Assembly: GCA_949825065.1 (NCBI GenBank)
Contig: OX463848.1
Location: forward strand, 38,196,663-38,260,662
Origin: Odontocerum albicorne
Taxonomy: Eukaryota; Arthropoda; Insecta; Trichoptera; Odontoceridae
DNA length: 64,000 bases
Reading direction: 5' to 3'
This document shows positions 41,581 to 52,725 of this stretch, one piece after another; position 1 is the stretch's first letter, and each line of letters starts with the position of its first letter. Under the pieces are notes generated by a model. The model worked only from the letters and a program-made list of their open reading frames with translations. It made no database searches and was not told the DNA's origin. Position numbers and translations under genes: made by a program.

Positions 41581-41823
41581 TATTAAAAAGTTATTTATTG
41601 TCAAATATTCAAGTGTGGAGTAACGCAAAGTTAAAGTCTTTGATAAAATATATCACTGCCAGTTTAAAATAAAATTTCGAAGTTGTCACTACGCCGAGTT
41701 GGTCTAAATGATGATTGACGTTTCAAAGTTGTTACAGATGCAGTTGCGATGTCAGAAAAAAACAAAATGGTAAAATGTTCAATTAGTGAAAAAATCTTGA
41801 AACATAATTTATAATATTGGGTG

Positions 41824-42273
41824 TTAACATAAGTTGTGTCTGGTTTTTTTCAAATTTAATTCAACGTTCGACAATTGATTTTTGTTGTTTTCACTCAAAA
41901 CATGTGGAATCCAAGCGCCGAACTTCTGGTCTTTTCCCATTGATTTAAGATGGCGATATACGAGTACAGTCATGTAACTACAATTAATCTGCTCAGCCAA
42001 TTCTACGGTGGCTTGAAAGGAATCTTCATGAATAATATAGTTTAAGCGATCCTCATTGAAGTCCACTGGTCGTCCGGAACGCTCCATGACTTTCAGGTCG
42101 AAATTAGCGTCTTTAACACGCAAAAACCATCGACGAGCTGTCCTTTCATTCACAGAATCTTCACCGTACACTTCGCAAAGATCGCGAGCGGCTTTGGCAG
42201 CTTTATTCCTTCGATTGAACGCGAACAGAAGGAGGTGTCGAAAATTCTCACTTTCGTCTACTTGACATTCCAT
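41824..42273 (-). pseudogene. MAR-A transposase N-terminal half, open frame
   Basis: An intact 149-codon frame: MECQVDESENFRHLLLFAFN, RRNKAAKAARDLCEVYGEDS, VNERTARRWFLRV, MERSGRPVDFNEDRLNYII, LAEQINCSYMTVLVYRHLKS and DQKFGAWIPHVLSENNKNQL. It contains two helix-turn-helix regions, as expected for terminal-repeat binding. The catalytic domain (about 200 residues with three Asp) is deleted; the last about 14 residues are read through the terminal repeat. TV-LV-YRHL has two added residues caused by the TACGAGTA scar. If expressed it could bind ends but not cut. Confidence 0.9.
41959..41966. other. TACGAGTA scar in MAR-A copy 3 coding frame
   Basis: MAR-A copy 2 reads ATGACTGTATACCGC (MTVYR). Copy 3 (minus strand) reads ATGACTGTACTCGTATATCG (MTVLVY). 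The 6-bp gain keeps the frame and adds Leu-Val. Confidence 0.9.
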
Positions 42274-42449
42274 TTTGAAGGCTTGTAATCAAATAAAATA
42301 ATATATGTAACGTAAAAGCAAACACAATATCTTGTAGAGCAGAAAATTTTCTTTCGAATGACGTATAACATTTACCATTTCGTTTTACTTTTGGTGCTCA
42401 TTTTTATATTTGAAAAAATCGGACACAACTTATGTTAACACCTAATACA

Positions 42450-43515
42450 GCATTGTTTTGGAAAAAAAATATTACCTTTAAATTATTTGTTTTTTTTTTC
42501 ATGATAGATAGTTCATAAGGACATCTAAATACTTAAGATTGAATAACGTTCCAGAGTTTATTAAATATTGAATTACAAATAGACTTTCCACTAGACCACC
42601 GGCAATTGTTGACTTTGATATTTTGTTAGATATCAATATTATGACGATAACATAATAACGTTGGAGTAAAAGGCAAATTGGAACTAGTTTATAAAATATT
42701 TAAACAGTTTTATAAATTTTGCCTTAAACGTTACAGTGTGAGAAAGAAATCCCTGACGATGGACTTAGAAATCGGTTACTGAAGGTAAGCGAAGTAACGC
42801 GTTAAAAAATCAGCTTAAGAACTGGAATCCAAGCAGACCAGCAAACTAAGAATGCAGCAAATCTATCCTTGGAAACCGTAATTGATCAGTCCGTAGTAAT
42901 TAAGTCATTAATTAAATATCTTAGTAATTAATCAGTCCCAAGATGTATCGATTTAAGGCTATATAAAATTCCCTTAGTTAAATTATTATCTAGAGTTCCA
43001 TTGGAATGCCATAAAATGAAATCTACAGGATTGTAAAGGTAAGATTCAGTAAATAAATCAATTGAAAAATAAATGCTTTCTTATAAAAAAATAATGGGAC
43101 AATGCGAATACATTGTACGTGCCTGCTACACAAATCACAAATTTACTTTCTAGAGTTAAATTAATTTATTTTGTATAAAATGTCAGTTGCAATATTCTGG
43201 GTATTTCACGTTTTTAGCATTATTTCTTCTGATTATGGAAATTGGAGCATGACAACACTCGGAGCCGATAGCACCGTATGCGACAAAAAAGTGTAAATAC
43301 AACAACTGAAACGGAATCCGAAACGATTTTTCAGTCTCGCCAATTTACTAACTGAATGGGTACATCAAGTGATATTGTTTAATTTTTTTTCCACAAATTT
43401 AGTATTTTTTAACTGTTAAATATTTAACTAAATTCAGTTGTTACATTTTTCATCTACTTATATATCAGGACTTAAAACTAATTAATCTTTCAACTAATAT
43501 ATAATATATATCATC
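42450..43515. other. No recognisable gene
   Basis: AT-rich, with a small local duplication around TAATTAATCAGTCC (42880-42940). No repeat family matched. Confidence 0.5.
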
Positions 43516-43523
43516 AGCTTTAA

Positions 43524-43708
43524 CACTTGCCTTACTGTGCTAAACAATTCCGCCAGCCACTGTGCTGGACGCTCAGCATCCAGTGAAAAATGTATGTTTT
43601 AAATTAAAATGATGCAAAATCTGCTAGGTTATCTTTTGTAATTAGCTATAAAATTATTTTATTATGGAAGTCCTGGTCACTCACTATCCATCATAGGGTG
43701 GGCAAATG
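43524..43708 (+). mobile_element. MITE-T copy 3
   Basis: TTAA at 43520-43523 and 43709-43712; CACTTGCCTTACTGTGCTAA start, GGACGCTCAGCATCC interior. About 30 bp shorter than copies 1 and 2 because of an internal deletion near 43660. Confidence 0.85.
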
Positions 43709-43834
43709 TTAAACTAATTTTATAATAAGTCCAAAGTGACGTGACTTGTAAAGAAGAATAAAGGAAAATAAATATATAGGTATATATAATAAGAATTTAT
43801 TTAAAAAATAAATAACATGATAATAAGGATAATC

Positions 43835-44070
43835 TATATAGTGCCGTTTTGAGAGTGAAATTTCCAAAATGTCAATCCAACTCGGATACCTTATTGACAG
43901 ATTAAAAATATTAGAAAAACATGAGTTGAGTGTTATAAAAGAAAGTTGGTGCCTGAGGCTAATAATGTGGGGCTGGCCGCCAAATATGCATATGAAAATT
44001 TACCTTCGAAAAACGAACTAAGAAAAAAACCTTAGAATATTTCCGATATGTGATTCACATTAGTGTCCTT
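43835..44070 (+). repeat. Rep-L copy 2
   Basis: TATAGTGCCGTTTTGAGAG, ACTCGGATACCTTATTGACA and CCTTCGAAAAACGAACTAAG with CTTAGAATATTTCCGATATG correspond to Rep-L at 10960-11220. Diverged. Confidence 0.55.
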
Positions 44071-44204
44071 AACATATCACAGTAAAAATATCAACATCTT
44101 AAAAAATAAAAAAAATTAAAATACACACATCTTTAAAAAAAGGAGATTGAAAATATTCAAGTATGGTTAAGATGGGGAAGTAGGTAAAATAATAAAAAAA
44201 AATT

Positions 44205-44652
44205 GTAATTTATTTAGCCAAACATTGTTTATTCCACTTTATATAATTATATATAATCAAAAATCGGAAAGAAGTACCGATTTTTTTTTCATGCTATATG
44301 TCCTCAGTGAGATACAGGCAAAATCCTAGTTTGCTGGGGACACGACAACCAGATTCATTAAAATTGTGTATTCAAATTAAATTACCTGTTGTTTTTTCGC
44401 TAATTATGTATATTTCTTATCGTGTGTAAAATAAATAAATAAATATAACCTTACCGGTTTCAAGGTTTTCACCTCACCATCAGTGGAGCACAGGCTAGTA
44501 TTGTTTAAGCTCCCCTGATGATTAATTAGGTGAAAACCTTGGTACTGGTAGGGTCATACCATTATTACACATAAAGTGGAATAAACAGCATTTGACTAAA
44601 CAAATAACAAAGTATTTAAGCCTCCACAGTGATAATGCCCTAATTTTATTTA
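44205..44652. mobile_element. FB-G copy 4 interrupted by Rep-H
   Basis: Left arm AATTGTAATTTATTTAGCC, then CATTGTTTATTCCACTTT breaks at 44240 and resumes at about 44445 with ACCTTACCGGTTTCAAGG. Right arm AACCTTGGTACTGGTAGG, AAAGTGGAATAAACAGCATT. Flank AAGCCTCCACAGTGATAATG matches the other copies. Confidence 0.75.
44241..44444 (+). repeat. Rep-H copy 3, nested in FB-G
   Basis: ATCAAAAATCGGAAAGAAGT, CCTCAGTGAGATACAGGCAA and AATTACCTGTTGTTTTTTCG, ending AAATAAATAAATAAAT. The abrupt borders against FB-G define Rep-H as a true insertion, about 204 bp long, with an A-rich end: retroposon-like. Confidence 0.8.
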
Positions 44653-44654
44653 GG

Positions 44655-44965
44655 TATTTATTTAACAATTTTATTGCAAATACAATCTTACGGGTTTATT
44701 GCCAGGCGGCAATCTTTTCCAACCAACCAGACAAAAGTAAATGAAGCAAGTTACATGGTCGCATAAATCATTCAAATGACTATCCATCCTCACGAAATCC
44801 ATAAACACATACGTGAGCATATGCCCACAAAGACGGACAATCACTCGAACATTAGTTTTCATATAATAAGAAGGGATGGTGGAGAGGAAAGGAAAAGAAA
44901 AATCGGGAATGAAACACGTTATTTTACTGACTATAAATTAAGAGTTTTTTCAGACGCATCTTAAC
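44655..44965 (-). mobile_element. LINE-K 3' UTR, minus strand
   Basis: Complement of GGGTTTATTGCCAGGCGGCA (tail hairpin), CATCCTCACGAAATCCATAA, CGTGAGCATATGCCCACAAA and the CACGTTATTTTACTGACTAT block. Good match to 55685-56045. Confidence 0.85.
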
Positions 44966-45039
44966 GCATGCCAACTATAGATAATATATTAAAAACAATT
45001 AATTAAATATACTACTATCAACATTTCAAGACTTGACTA

Positions 45040-45330
45040 GGAAAAAAATATACACTACCCTCCTAATTCAACTGTTCTCAAAACTGAGAAGACATTTCTC
45101 TTCAGTCTTGGTGATATGTCAAATTTTTAAGTCAACTTTCATCCAACCATACATGTACGAGTATGTCAATTTTTATCCATCCATTTTTCTTTCCATCAGT
45201 CTTTTTTATCACATGTTCTACGCACATTTGTTTTGTTAGTCTTTCTTAATTAATTCGTTATACATGCCCAAACCATCTAAGAGTGCTCTTCTTCATCTTA
45301 CTCAAAACGTCAGCCTCAAATTTGACTACT
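45040..45330 (-). repeat. LINE-M fragment, minus strand
   Basis: Complement includes ATACATGCCCAAACCATCTA (LRWFGHV region) and TCTTCATCTTACTCAAAACG, as in 35380-35450 and 20010-20050. Octamer at 45156-45163. Confidence 0.5.
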
Positions 45331-45912
45331 ATCAAAAATTATTAATGATAATTTATTGAACAGCTTAAGAAATAACAACGGATTTAAACAAGTGGGGCCG
45401 TAAAACAATGAAAAAATGAGCTCCCTTTATTTTACTACAACAATGCTGGTACCAATTTTTTTTATGGACATCACCTTAGCTGATTTGGATTCTTGCCGGT
45501 TTGAGTAGATTAAAATTTATCGATATCCATAAAGATCTTGTAGTAAGCTTCTGTGCTGATGTCGTTCCACTCCCGGAAATCGCTTCCTGCCTATTTAGTC
45601 ACAATGTCCATCAGTCATTTCCTGTTCTGATCAGTGATCGGACTTTCAAGCCTCATTTTTTTTACTTTCTTATATAATATATCTAATAGTCTTGAATGGA
45701 TATATAACTGAATCAAGTCCATCGACTTCCTTTTACCGTGCTAATAATTCAAGGTTCTTGAAATATGGTATTTTACTCCGTATTAACCCTTTACACTCGG
45801 ATGCCGCTACAGTGACGTTATTAGAAATATTACTAGTTAATTTAGATGTCGCCAAATATCATAGATGTCAAGTTTTTTCATTTTTATTTTATTTAACGGG
45901 TAAGAAATTGTA
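45331..45912. other. No recognisable gene
   Basis: AT-rich spacer. Confidence 0.5.
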
Positions 45913-45917
45913 GTCAT

Positions 45918-46200
45918 ATGACAATTTAAATAGCACCATTATGAGAGCAAACTCTTCCCATGAGCGCTCTAACTCGGGATTCGAACCCCCTATTATTAAT
46001 ATAATAAAAAAATTATAAAAACTATGTACATAAGTTGCGTGTAAGATGGTGGCTGCGCCTATTACTATATATACGAAACTTCCCCGCATTTTCATATGTT
46101 CAGAAAAAAATATTTAGTATAAAACTGCAGATAACTTACAAAGGGAAGACGAACTACAAAGAAACGTTTGTAAATCTGTCATAGTAACGCATTCGGTTTT
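45918..46200 (+). repeat. Rep-L copy 3, proximal part
   Basis: TTTAAATAGCACCATTATGA, GAGCGCTCTAACTCGGGATT, AAGATGGTGGCTGCG, GGGAAGACGAACTACAAAG. Continues into the tandem array at 46195, and the distal part of Rep-L resumes at 46684-46760. Confidence 0.75.
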
Positions 46201-46676
46201 AGGTGACGTGTAGTATATGTGTGTAGTGTTCAAATATAAACATAATATTTAGGTGACGTGTAGAATATGTGTGTAGTGTTCATATATAATCATAATCTTT
46301 AGGTAACGTGTAGTGTTCATATATAATCATAATATTTAGGGGACGTATAGTGTATGTGTGTAGTGTTCACATATAATCATAATCTTTAGGTGATGTGTAG
46401 TATATGTGTGTAGTGTTCATATATAATCATAATCTTTAGGTGACGTGTAGTGTATGTGCGTAGTGTTCATATATATTCATAATCTTAAGATGACGTGTAG
46501 TATATGTGTGTAGTGTTCATATATAATCATAATCTTAAGGTGACGTGTAGTATATGTGTGTAGTGTTCATATATAATCATAATCTTCAGGTGACGTGTAG
46601 TGTGCATATTTAATCAAAATTTTAGGTGACGTGTAGTGTATCATACGCGTGTAGTGTTCATATATAATCATAGTCT
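46195..46676. repeat. Tandem array of about 55-bp units grown inside Rep-L
   Basis: Eight to nine units of TTAGGTGACGTGTAGTATAT then GTGTGTAGTGTTCATATATA and ATCATAATC. Other Rep-L copies (11240-11280, 56100-56130) have this sequence only once. Two units are shortened. Array expansion took place within this one copy. Confidence 0.9.
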
Positions 46677-46769
46677 TTGATAGATTCCAAGAAGGGTTGA
46701 TTTCAAGTGCTTCCTAAAGCTGCAAACGCTTCTTATTTATCTAATATTTGAGGCAGACAAATATTGAAC

Positions 46770-47760
46770 TAATTAGAAAATTAAATTGAAAAACGGACGT
46801 TAACCGAAAAAGTTGTTCTTGCCGGTGTGAATTTATTAAGTTTTATAGTTTTGCCTTGTTGTTTTATTCGATTGATACTAGTTTTTTTATTGTATAATGT
46901 AATACTGTTAACGTACAGATTAAATTGAAATTAAATTGAATTGAAAAAGTTGCGCACTTTAAAAATAAAACAATTTTTTTATATTTATTTTTTGTCGATA
47001 CTTGACAAAGTGTCAATAATGTTTTTCGTATTTCTCATCTGATTTCAAAGCTATAGAAAGTAAATTTTGCTTATACATAAATTTTCCTTCATAAATAGAT
47101 TTTATACTTTAAATTGTTTTGAGTAATTAGAAGATATTCTGAAAAATATTCTGAGTGCAAAGAGTTAACGGCATCTAGGCATTTTCCACATTTAAGAATG
47201 CGTATATGTTACAATATTTTAATCCAACAACTTCCTGCGCCAAAGGAAATTGTTGACGTTTGAAGTACTGACTAATAAAAATAGTCTGCTTTCAAATAGT
47301 TTAGACATTTTCTCATTACCTTAATTGTTGTTAAAGTAAATTATATAAAACAGTGAGAGTAAGTCGAGGAAATGTAATTGGGAGACATTGTTACAGCGGA
47401 TGGCTACGCCAAGTACAATATTGGAAGAAATGGAGCAGCAGGCAATAGAGTGAATGGTGAAATGTCATATCCATAAAATCCAACTACCTTTGAAAAAATA
47501 ATCTTAATGATTACTTATTAAATAGCTTAACAAAAAAATGTGGGTTTACTATGATTTAAACGGATGAAAATTTGGGTCTTTATTTGAAAATTATGTACAA
47601 TACGGGTACGGAAGTGAAAGACGGACGTGGACGCAAAGAAGTAATAAATGAAAGATAAATGCAGACGAAATAAGAGCGTTGCGTAGAATCTGTGAAATAA
47701 CAACGGTCAGACGTAAAATAAATAAGTTTATTAGGAAACCATGCGGATTAAAATAAAATG
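46770..47760. other. No recognisable gene
   Basis: AT-rich spacer; no octamer or matched repeat. Confidence 0.5.
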
Positions 47761-47765
47761 CTTAA

Positions 47766-48266
47766 GGCCTCGGCCACACAGGAAGGAGCCTCGCTTGATG
47801 CTTAGAGCTATGTTGCGAGTTAGGCGACATATCCTAGCGAACCAAGGTACCGCATACTATCGCAGTAGCCACACTGCACGCTTCGCGCCACGTTCCATGA
47901 CGATTAATCATCGAGTGAATCTCCTAGCGAACAGAAGTGTTGGTTAATTTACAAGATGGCGGAAGTTTTAATGACAGCTGTGTATAAAATGGAGCCTTTG
48001 TGAAACCCATCCAGCAAATTAAAGAATAATGTACCTGTAATAAAATCACATTGGAATGAAGTTGCACAGAAAGTAAATAAAGATGGTAAGTTATAATGAA
48101 ATTGGTTAGTTTTGAGAGTGACATCGTGTGTTGACTCATCTGCTCCCAAATGTTAAATGAATTTGTGCGTAGCACTTTGGTGTAGCTAGGCATGAAGTCA
48201 CCTAGTATATGAGTCACGTAAAATCTAGCTTAGCACCTAACGAAGCATTTTGGTGTGGCCTCGGCC
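47766..48266. mobile_element. Harbinger-like MITE with TAA duplication
   Basis: Ends GGCCTCGGCCACAC and complement GGCCGAGGCCACAC, inverted with two mismatches. TAA lies on both sides (47763-47765 and 48267-48269). A 3-bp TWA duplication and GGCC-rich ends are characteristic of PIF/Harbinger elements. 501 bp, no transposase; the GC-rich left third contrasts with an AT-rich centre. Confidence 0.8.
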
Positions 48267-48339
48267 TAAGTGTTTATGATGAAGAAATTGGAGGATTTTG
48301 TTCTCTAAAATCTCTCTAATCCCTTCATTCGGTATTTTG

Positions 48340-48625
48340 TATATTGTCACTTGATTTATTCTTCTCAGTTTATTCGGCTGCTTTTAGTACTTTTTCATGT
48401 TTCACTCCCATACATCAAAGTTGAAACCGAAATAGTTTTGTGGGCTTATCATCTTAGCAGACTTTATAACTGTCCGATTCGAGTTAATATTTTTAATGCT
48501 CCATGTTAGTTCTCCTTAACATACAATGATCACATGTTTTCTGATTTTTTTAAATGTATTTTTGTTCTTCATGTATCAATATCAGCACCTTAACCCCATT
48601 ATGAACTTCTATTATTATCAATTGC
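48340..48625 (-). repeat. LINE-M fragment, minus strand
   Basis: Complement of TTCACTCCCATACATCAAAG, CTTATCATCTTAGCAGACTT and ACTGTCCGATTCGAGTTAAT, the same blocks as 51790-51890 and 840-945. No frame. Confidence 0.55.
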
Positions 48626-48939
48626 TGACATTGTTCGCGTCGAGTAAATGGCTTTTTGATGTGAAATCAGCGAAATTAAAACGGATCTCGCAATAATTGA
48701 ATTGTCAAGGTTTTTTTGTTGATCGCAAAGTAGATATAGTCGTTACTGTTATATATTGTGCTTGGTAACAATTATTATGATTCGGATAAATTACAGATTA
48801 CAGTTTTTTCAAGCATCAAAGAAATTGTAATTCTCACTAAAATTTTTGTTACCCGTTAAGATATTATTAGATGAATGGGCTTTCTCAAGTTTATGTTATT
48901 CATTTGAAACAAATGCGGTAGTAAAATCATTTTTTAAAA

Positions 48940-49215
48940 CAAGAAGTGGTTTACGAAGACCAAGGGAAGTATGATTGGATCAAGTAAATAATATTTTGAT
49001 TATTTTAAACGTAGAAAGGAGTTGCATGTGAAGGTTTATATATATATATATATATATATTGTGTTAATGCCTGCATTCGTCCGTATTGGACTGTACTCAT
49101 TTGAATATCTTTTCAAGATAATTATGAAAGGGAAACTAAAAATTATGAATGTTTCGAAATAGGAAAATCTGGCGCTCTGTTTCACTACCTACCCCGATAG
49201 GTAAATGACGTGATT
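48940..49215 (+). repeat. LINE-M fragment with TA microsatellite
   Basis: GGTTTACGAAGACCAAGGGA (GRPR region) and GTATGATTGGATCAAGTAAA, then a (TA)n run at 49037-49059, and the family end CTACCTACCCCGATAGG near 49184. Decayed. Confidence 0.5.
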
Positions 49216-49287
49216 ATATGAATATTATCATTAGTAAGAAGATTTTTAAATGTTATTTGAAAATTGTAACACATTACAGATGATCTG

Positions 49288-49497
49288 TGTGACCTAGTTG
49301 AGAATATGACTGTCTTCAAACTCAGAAGTTGCTCGTTTGATTCATATTGTTAACAAAAAAATCAAAACAGTGTTCGTCTATTTTTTTCATTAGACCTCTT
49401 CAACACTATTCTGGTCGGTCAGAAGAGATTGTTACATGGCAATAAATACACCAGATCGTATTATTTACAATAAAGCGTAATATAATACAACAGTAAG
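49288..49497 (+). mobile_element. SINE-J copy
   Basis: Head TGTGTGACCTAGTTGAGAAT with B-box relic TCGTTTGATTC, body near 49350, tail CTGGTCGGTCAGAAGAGATT, TGGCAATAAATACACCAGAT and CGTAATATAATACAA. Confidence 0.7.
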
Positions 49498-49499
49498 TA

Positions 49500-49910
49500 G
49501 CAAATTAGCTCGCTTCTCTCGCTTCAGTAGCTTTCGGGCATCCATTTGAGGTGGTTGCTTCGCCCGTTTTGTGAACGTCGGCCGATGTTTTTTTCATGTT
49601 TTCAGCAATAAAATTTCAATTATTATCACTTTTGACTTCAAATTTAATTAATTTAAGCGATTGGCTATGAATATTCTTATTTTTCCGATTTTAAATCGCT
49701 CATTTTTACATGTGTATTGAATACACAGCACCGGAACGCGCGGATCTTTTTAGCACAGGAAAGGAAAGGTTAAGAGAGCAGACTATCAAGTAGGACAAAT
49801 CGTTATAGCTCTAAAAATAATGCTGTGTCTAAGTAAACTCGTATTAATCATTAAAAAATGTTTTATTAAGAGATATTGTCATGTTGAGTTCAATGATGAA
49901 ACATAACCTA
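49500..49910. other. No recognisable gene
   Basis: AT-rich; a slightly GC-richer patch at 49505-49580 with no identified origin. Confidence 0.45.
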
Positions 49911-49914
49911 CATT

Positions 49915-50160
49915 TATAAATACCATCACGCTGTTTCCCTGCTGGGGTAGGCAAATAGGATAGAGAACCAGACTTTTTCGATACTAATATTTCAACTCTT
50001 TCACATCCATACATACACCTCCTACGATTTCTCTTAATTCTTACTTTTTCTTTCAAATAATTCATTTGATCTAACCATACGTTCTTCGGTCCTCTTCCAC
50101 CACGCCATCTATTCACATTCGCACTGTATTTCTAACTTTCTTAGTAATGGGAGTTAATTG
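49915..50160 (-). pseudogene. LINE-M C-terminus, open in part
   Basis: The minus strand reads WRGGRGPKNVWLDQMNYLKE, VRIKRNRRRCMYGCERVEI, SKKSGSLSYLPTPAGKQRDG: the GRGxPKxxWLDQ, RNRRxCM and YPTGKxRDG signatures of LINE-M. One of the best-preserved ends of this family here. Confidence 0.75.
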
Positions 50161-50204
50161 TTTGGGCATATCAATTATTTCCAGTTTATTTATTAAATGC
50201 TAAT

Positions 50205-50925
50205 TGTAAAAATAATCTGGTTTGTTTATTGCCAGGTGGCAATCTCTTCCAACCAAAAAGAGAAAAGTAAATAAAGGAATTTACATAGCCGTAAACAAAA
50301 TTCCAATGATTATTCATCTTTATGAAATTTATGAACATACACATAATAAAAGTAAAAGGAGATATCATCAATCAAAAAGAAAAGGAAGAGATGGTGAGAG
50401 GAACGAAAAAAGGAATGAAACACGTAATATTAATGACTAGAAATTACAAGGACGAAACGAGTCTAACATTGGTTTGTAACTGGTTTCATAGTCTCACTGG
50501 ATGGACAGTTAATGACGACGTAAAAAAACAAGACTGGTGAGCTGGTAAGTCCAATAAATTATCGAGAGACAATTAATTGGACTTCCCAGCTTGGGATTGG
50601 AATTCGAGTGCAGCGCAAGTTCATGATCAGAAAGATGCTGAAAAAATTCGACGAGATAAGAGAGGGCAACGGGACATTTAAGGATTTTAAACAATACAGA
50701 TAGTGTGAAAATTTTTCATCTATTTCTCACGTTCAACCAGTTCAGCGTCTTCAGGTATGAAGTGATATAATAAAACTTTCTCAGGTTAAAAATAAATCTT
50801 AGACAAACATTTTGAAGACGCTGTAGTTTGATCAGCGGTTCCTCCGTTATATCCAAATGACAGACGTCCGCATAGTTCAAAATTGGAAAGAGCGGAAAAT
50901 TGATTTTTTAGTAGGCCGGAATCTT
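50205..50925 (-). pseudogene. LINE-K fragment: RT C-terminus plus 3' UTR, minus strand
   Basis: The complement runs from LFPILNYADVCHLDITEEPL, LQRLQNVCLRFIFNLRKFYY, LKTLNWLNVRNR, a stop, LFKILKCPVALSYLVEFF to the end of the ORF at about 50455, then the LINE-K UTR and tail (complement of TTTATTGCCAGGTGGCAATC). The block order is that of the region after the RT core in Jockey/CR1-like LINEs. It links the LINE-K UTR to its coding part. Confidence 0.8.
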
Positions 50926-50929
50926 TACA

Positions 50930-51745
50930 ACACTTTAAGGGGATGAAGGCTGTAGGCTGTGCTAGAAGTTCCTATTTATTATTATTTTACTCGTATATAA
51001 TTATCCTTACCTTAGTATGTAATGGTGTTTAACCTGTATTTGTAAAATTTATATAAAATAAATAAATAAAATAAATAAATAAAATTAATAAAAATATTAA
51101 AATCAACTAAACACAAAGTTCTTCAATTTAATTATAACCTCCAATTAAGCTATGTATTAATTTATGAATAATTTTTGATGTTCTTATCGAACCCGCAACT
51201 TTTCAGATGCATCCTATTACTAAGCAACAGTGGTAACCAAAGTGATCATATTTGACAGCTAGTATCACAAAAATCAAAGTTAATATGGTCCACATTTTTT
51301 TCATTGGACAACAGAAGTAATATTTCGTTCCCGAAATGTATGACATAACGATGCTAGTTTAGAAAAAAAAAGCATTACGCAAACCCATGGCAACACTTCA
51401 TAGCTGACCGTCATGGTTAACGAGAGTTCAAGTCCACAGGTAACAGCTCCTGTTATAATCAATCATCATCATCATCAACATCGATTGTGACGCGAGCTCT
51501 ACGCTGCTTAACTATTGGGCAACTTTGGTCTTCATACCGAGACGCGTTGCATAGTAATTGATACGAGTTTTGCAGAAGGAAATTAACGTTAAAAATACAA
51601 ACACTAACGCGTTTATTTACTTATTACTTAGCGTTTCCGTTTGTCGTTTATTACTAATTCTTAACACTCTTTATCCCGATCTCTTGTTTTAAAGTGATAA
51701 AGTAGATTTTCGCTATTTGGCTAGTATTTTCTAAGACGATGAAAT
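50930..51745. other. No recognisable gene
   Basis: AT-rich, with an AAATAAATAAAT run near 51055-51090 and an octamer at 50988-50995. Confidence 0.5.
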
Positions 51746-51749
51746 AGTA

Positions 51750-52345
51750 AGGTGGTATTGAACGGCGTGTAGCAATAGGGAACAAAATCAATGGGGCACT
51801 ATATATACTCGAACCGGAAAGTTTCAAAATCTGCTGAGATAGTCCAATATAGTACTTCGGTGCCTACTTTGATGTGTGGGAATGAAACGTGGACGTGGAA
51901 AATATTGAGAGAAGCTGAATAAATACTGTACAAATGCGTGTATTGAGGAGAGTACATTTAGTGAAAGTGTATGAAGTAATTCGGAATAGGATGTATGTGA
52001 ACTTTAGGCTGATGTGTAAAGAAATATGAAAAAAAGCTCACTGAGATGATTTGGGCATGTGAAACGAACGAATGAAGAAACACTTACAAAATAGATGGAG
52101 ATAGCAAACTGCGCGGAAGGCGTGTGAGAGGAAGATAAAGGAAATTATAGTAGGATCTTGTGAAAGTGAATAATATTCTGAAAAAAAGGAAACGTTGAAA
52201 GTCAGAGAAGTCGTAGAATTTGTATTAAAAAAGTGTGTTGTCGGAGATGCTAAGCATGTGTGTCGAGATGAGAAAGTATGGTGATATGTCCTCTTTACCT
52301 ACCCCAATAGGGAAAATAAGCGTGATGGTATGTATGTGTAACTAG
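51750..52345 (+). pseudogene. LINE-M copy, long 3' portion
   Basis: Continuous match of the family from GAACGGCGTGTAGCAATAGG through ACTCGAACCGGAAAGTTTC, TTTGATGTGTGGGAATGAAA, CTGAGATGATTTGGGCATGT, GGCGTGTGAGAGGAAG, AAGCATGTGTGTCGAGATGA to CCTACCCCAATAGGG and GTGATGGTATGTATG. Useful as a reference for the other fragments. Stops throughout. Confidence 0.75.
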
Positions 52346-52554
52346 ATGTGCGTTGAATGCTGATACCTCTTCCAAAAATGAACATATTATTGGTATCAAG
52401 GAAATATTTTTACAAACATTTATTCTGAAATGGCTAATCATTGTCACCGTGAAAACCATACTTTTTCGATCGATGATGCCAAATTCTTACATATCAGTAG
52501 TAACGGAAATTAATTGGACATATTAAAGGCCCTAGAAATTTCTAAGTCAGTGTA

Positions 52555-52725
52555 TCGAGGCGAACATCTGGTAAACACATATATCCCAAAAATCTCTCCG
52601 CTGCTGGCCGAGATCGTCCCATAGAATAGGTAAGGTTAGGTTAGATTCAAATCCCGAGCTAGAACACCCTTGAGGAGTGTATGTGCTCTCAATGCTATAT
52701 AAACTGTCCTTTTATTATTCAATGT
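52555..52725 (-). repeat. Shared 70-bp repeat followed by Rep-L head
   Basis: 52555-52625 (CGAACATCTGGTAAACAC to GAGATCGTCCCATAG) matches the insert in FB-G at 21879. 52630-52720 is the complement of the Rep-L head (TTCAAATCCCGAGCTAGAAC). Confidence 0.5.

Larger units (their letters stand above)
41817..42445 (-). mobile_element. MAR-A copy 3
   Basis: TA at 41815-41816 and 42446-42447; ends TTGGGTGTTAACATAAGTTG and complement TTAGGTGTTAACATAAGTTG. The 5' end and N-terminal half of the transposase are on the minus strand; the 3' half has been deleted down to the short terminal repeat. Long arms as in copy 2 are not present. Confidence 0.9.

Noticed and set aside
41824..42273. Intact functional or domesticated transposase
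   Set aside because: The frame is open but lacks the whole catalytic domain, ends by reading through the terminal repeat and still has its mobile-element ends, so domestication is not supported.
47741..47947. Arg-rich ORF as a small basic protein or CpG-island promoter
   Set aside because: It lies entirely within the GC-rich left part of the Harbinger-like MITE.
49037..49059. (TA)n run as a regulatory TATA element
   Set aside because: Simple microsatellite inside a decayed LINE; no gene downstream.
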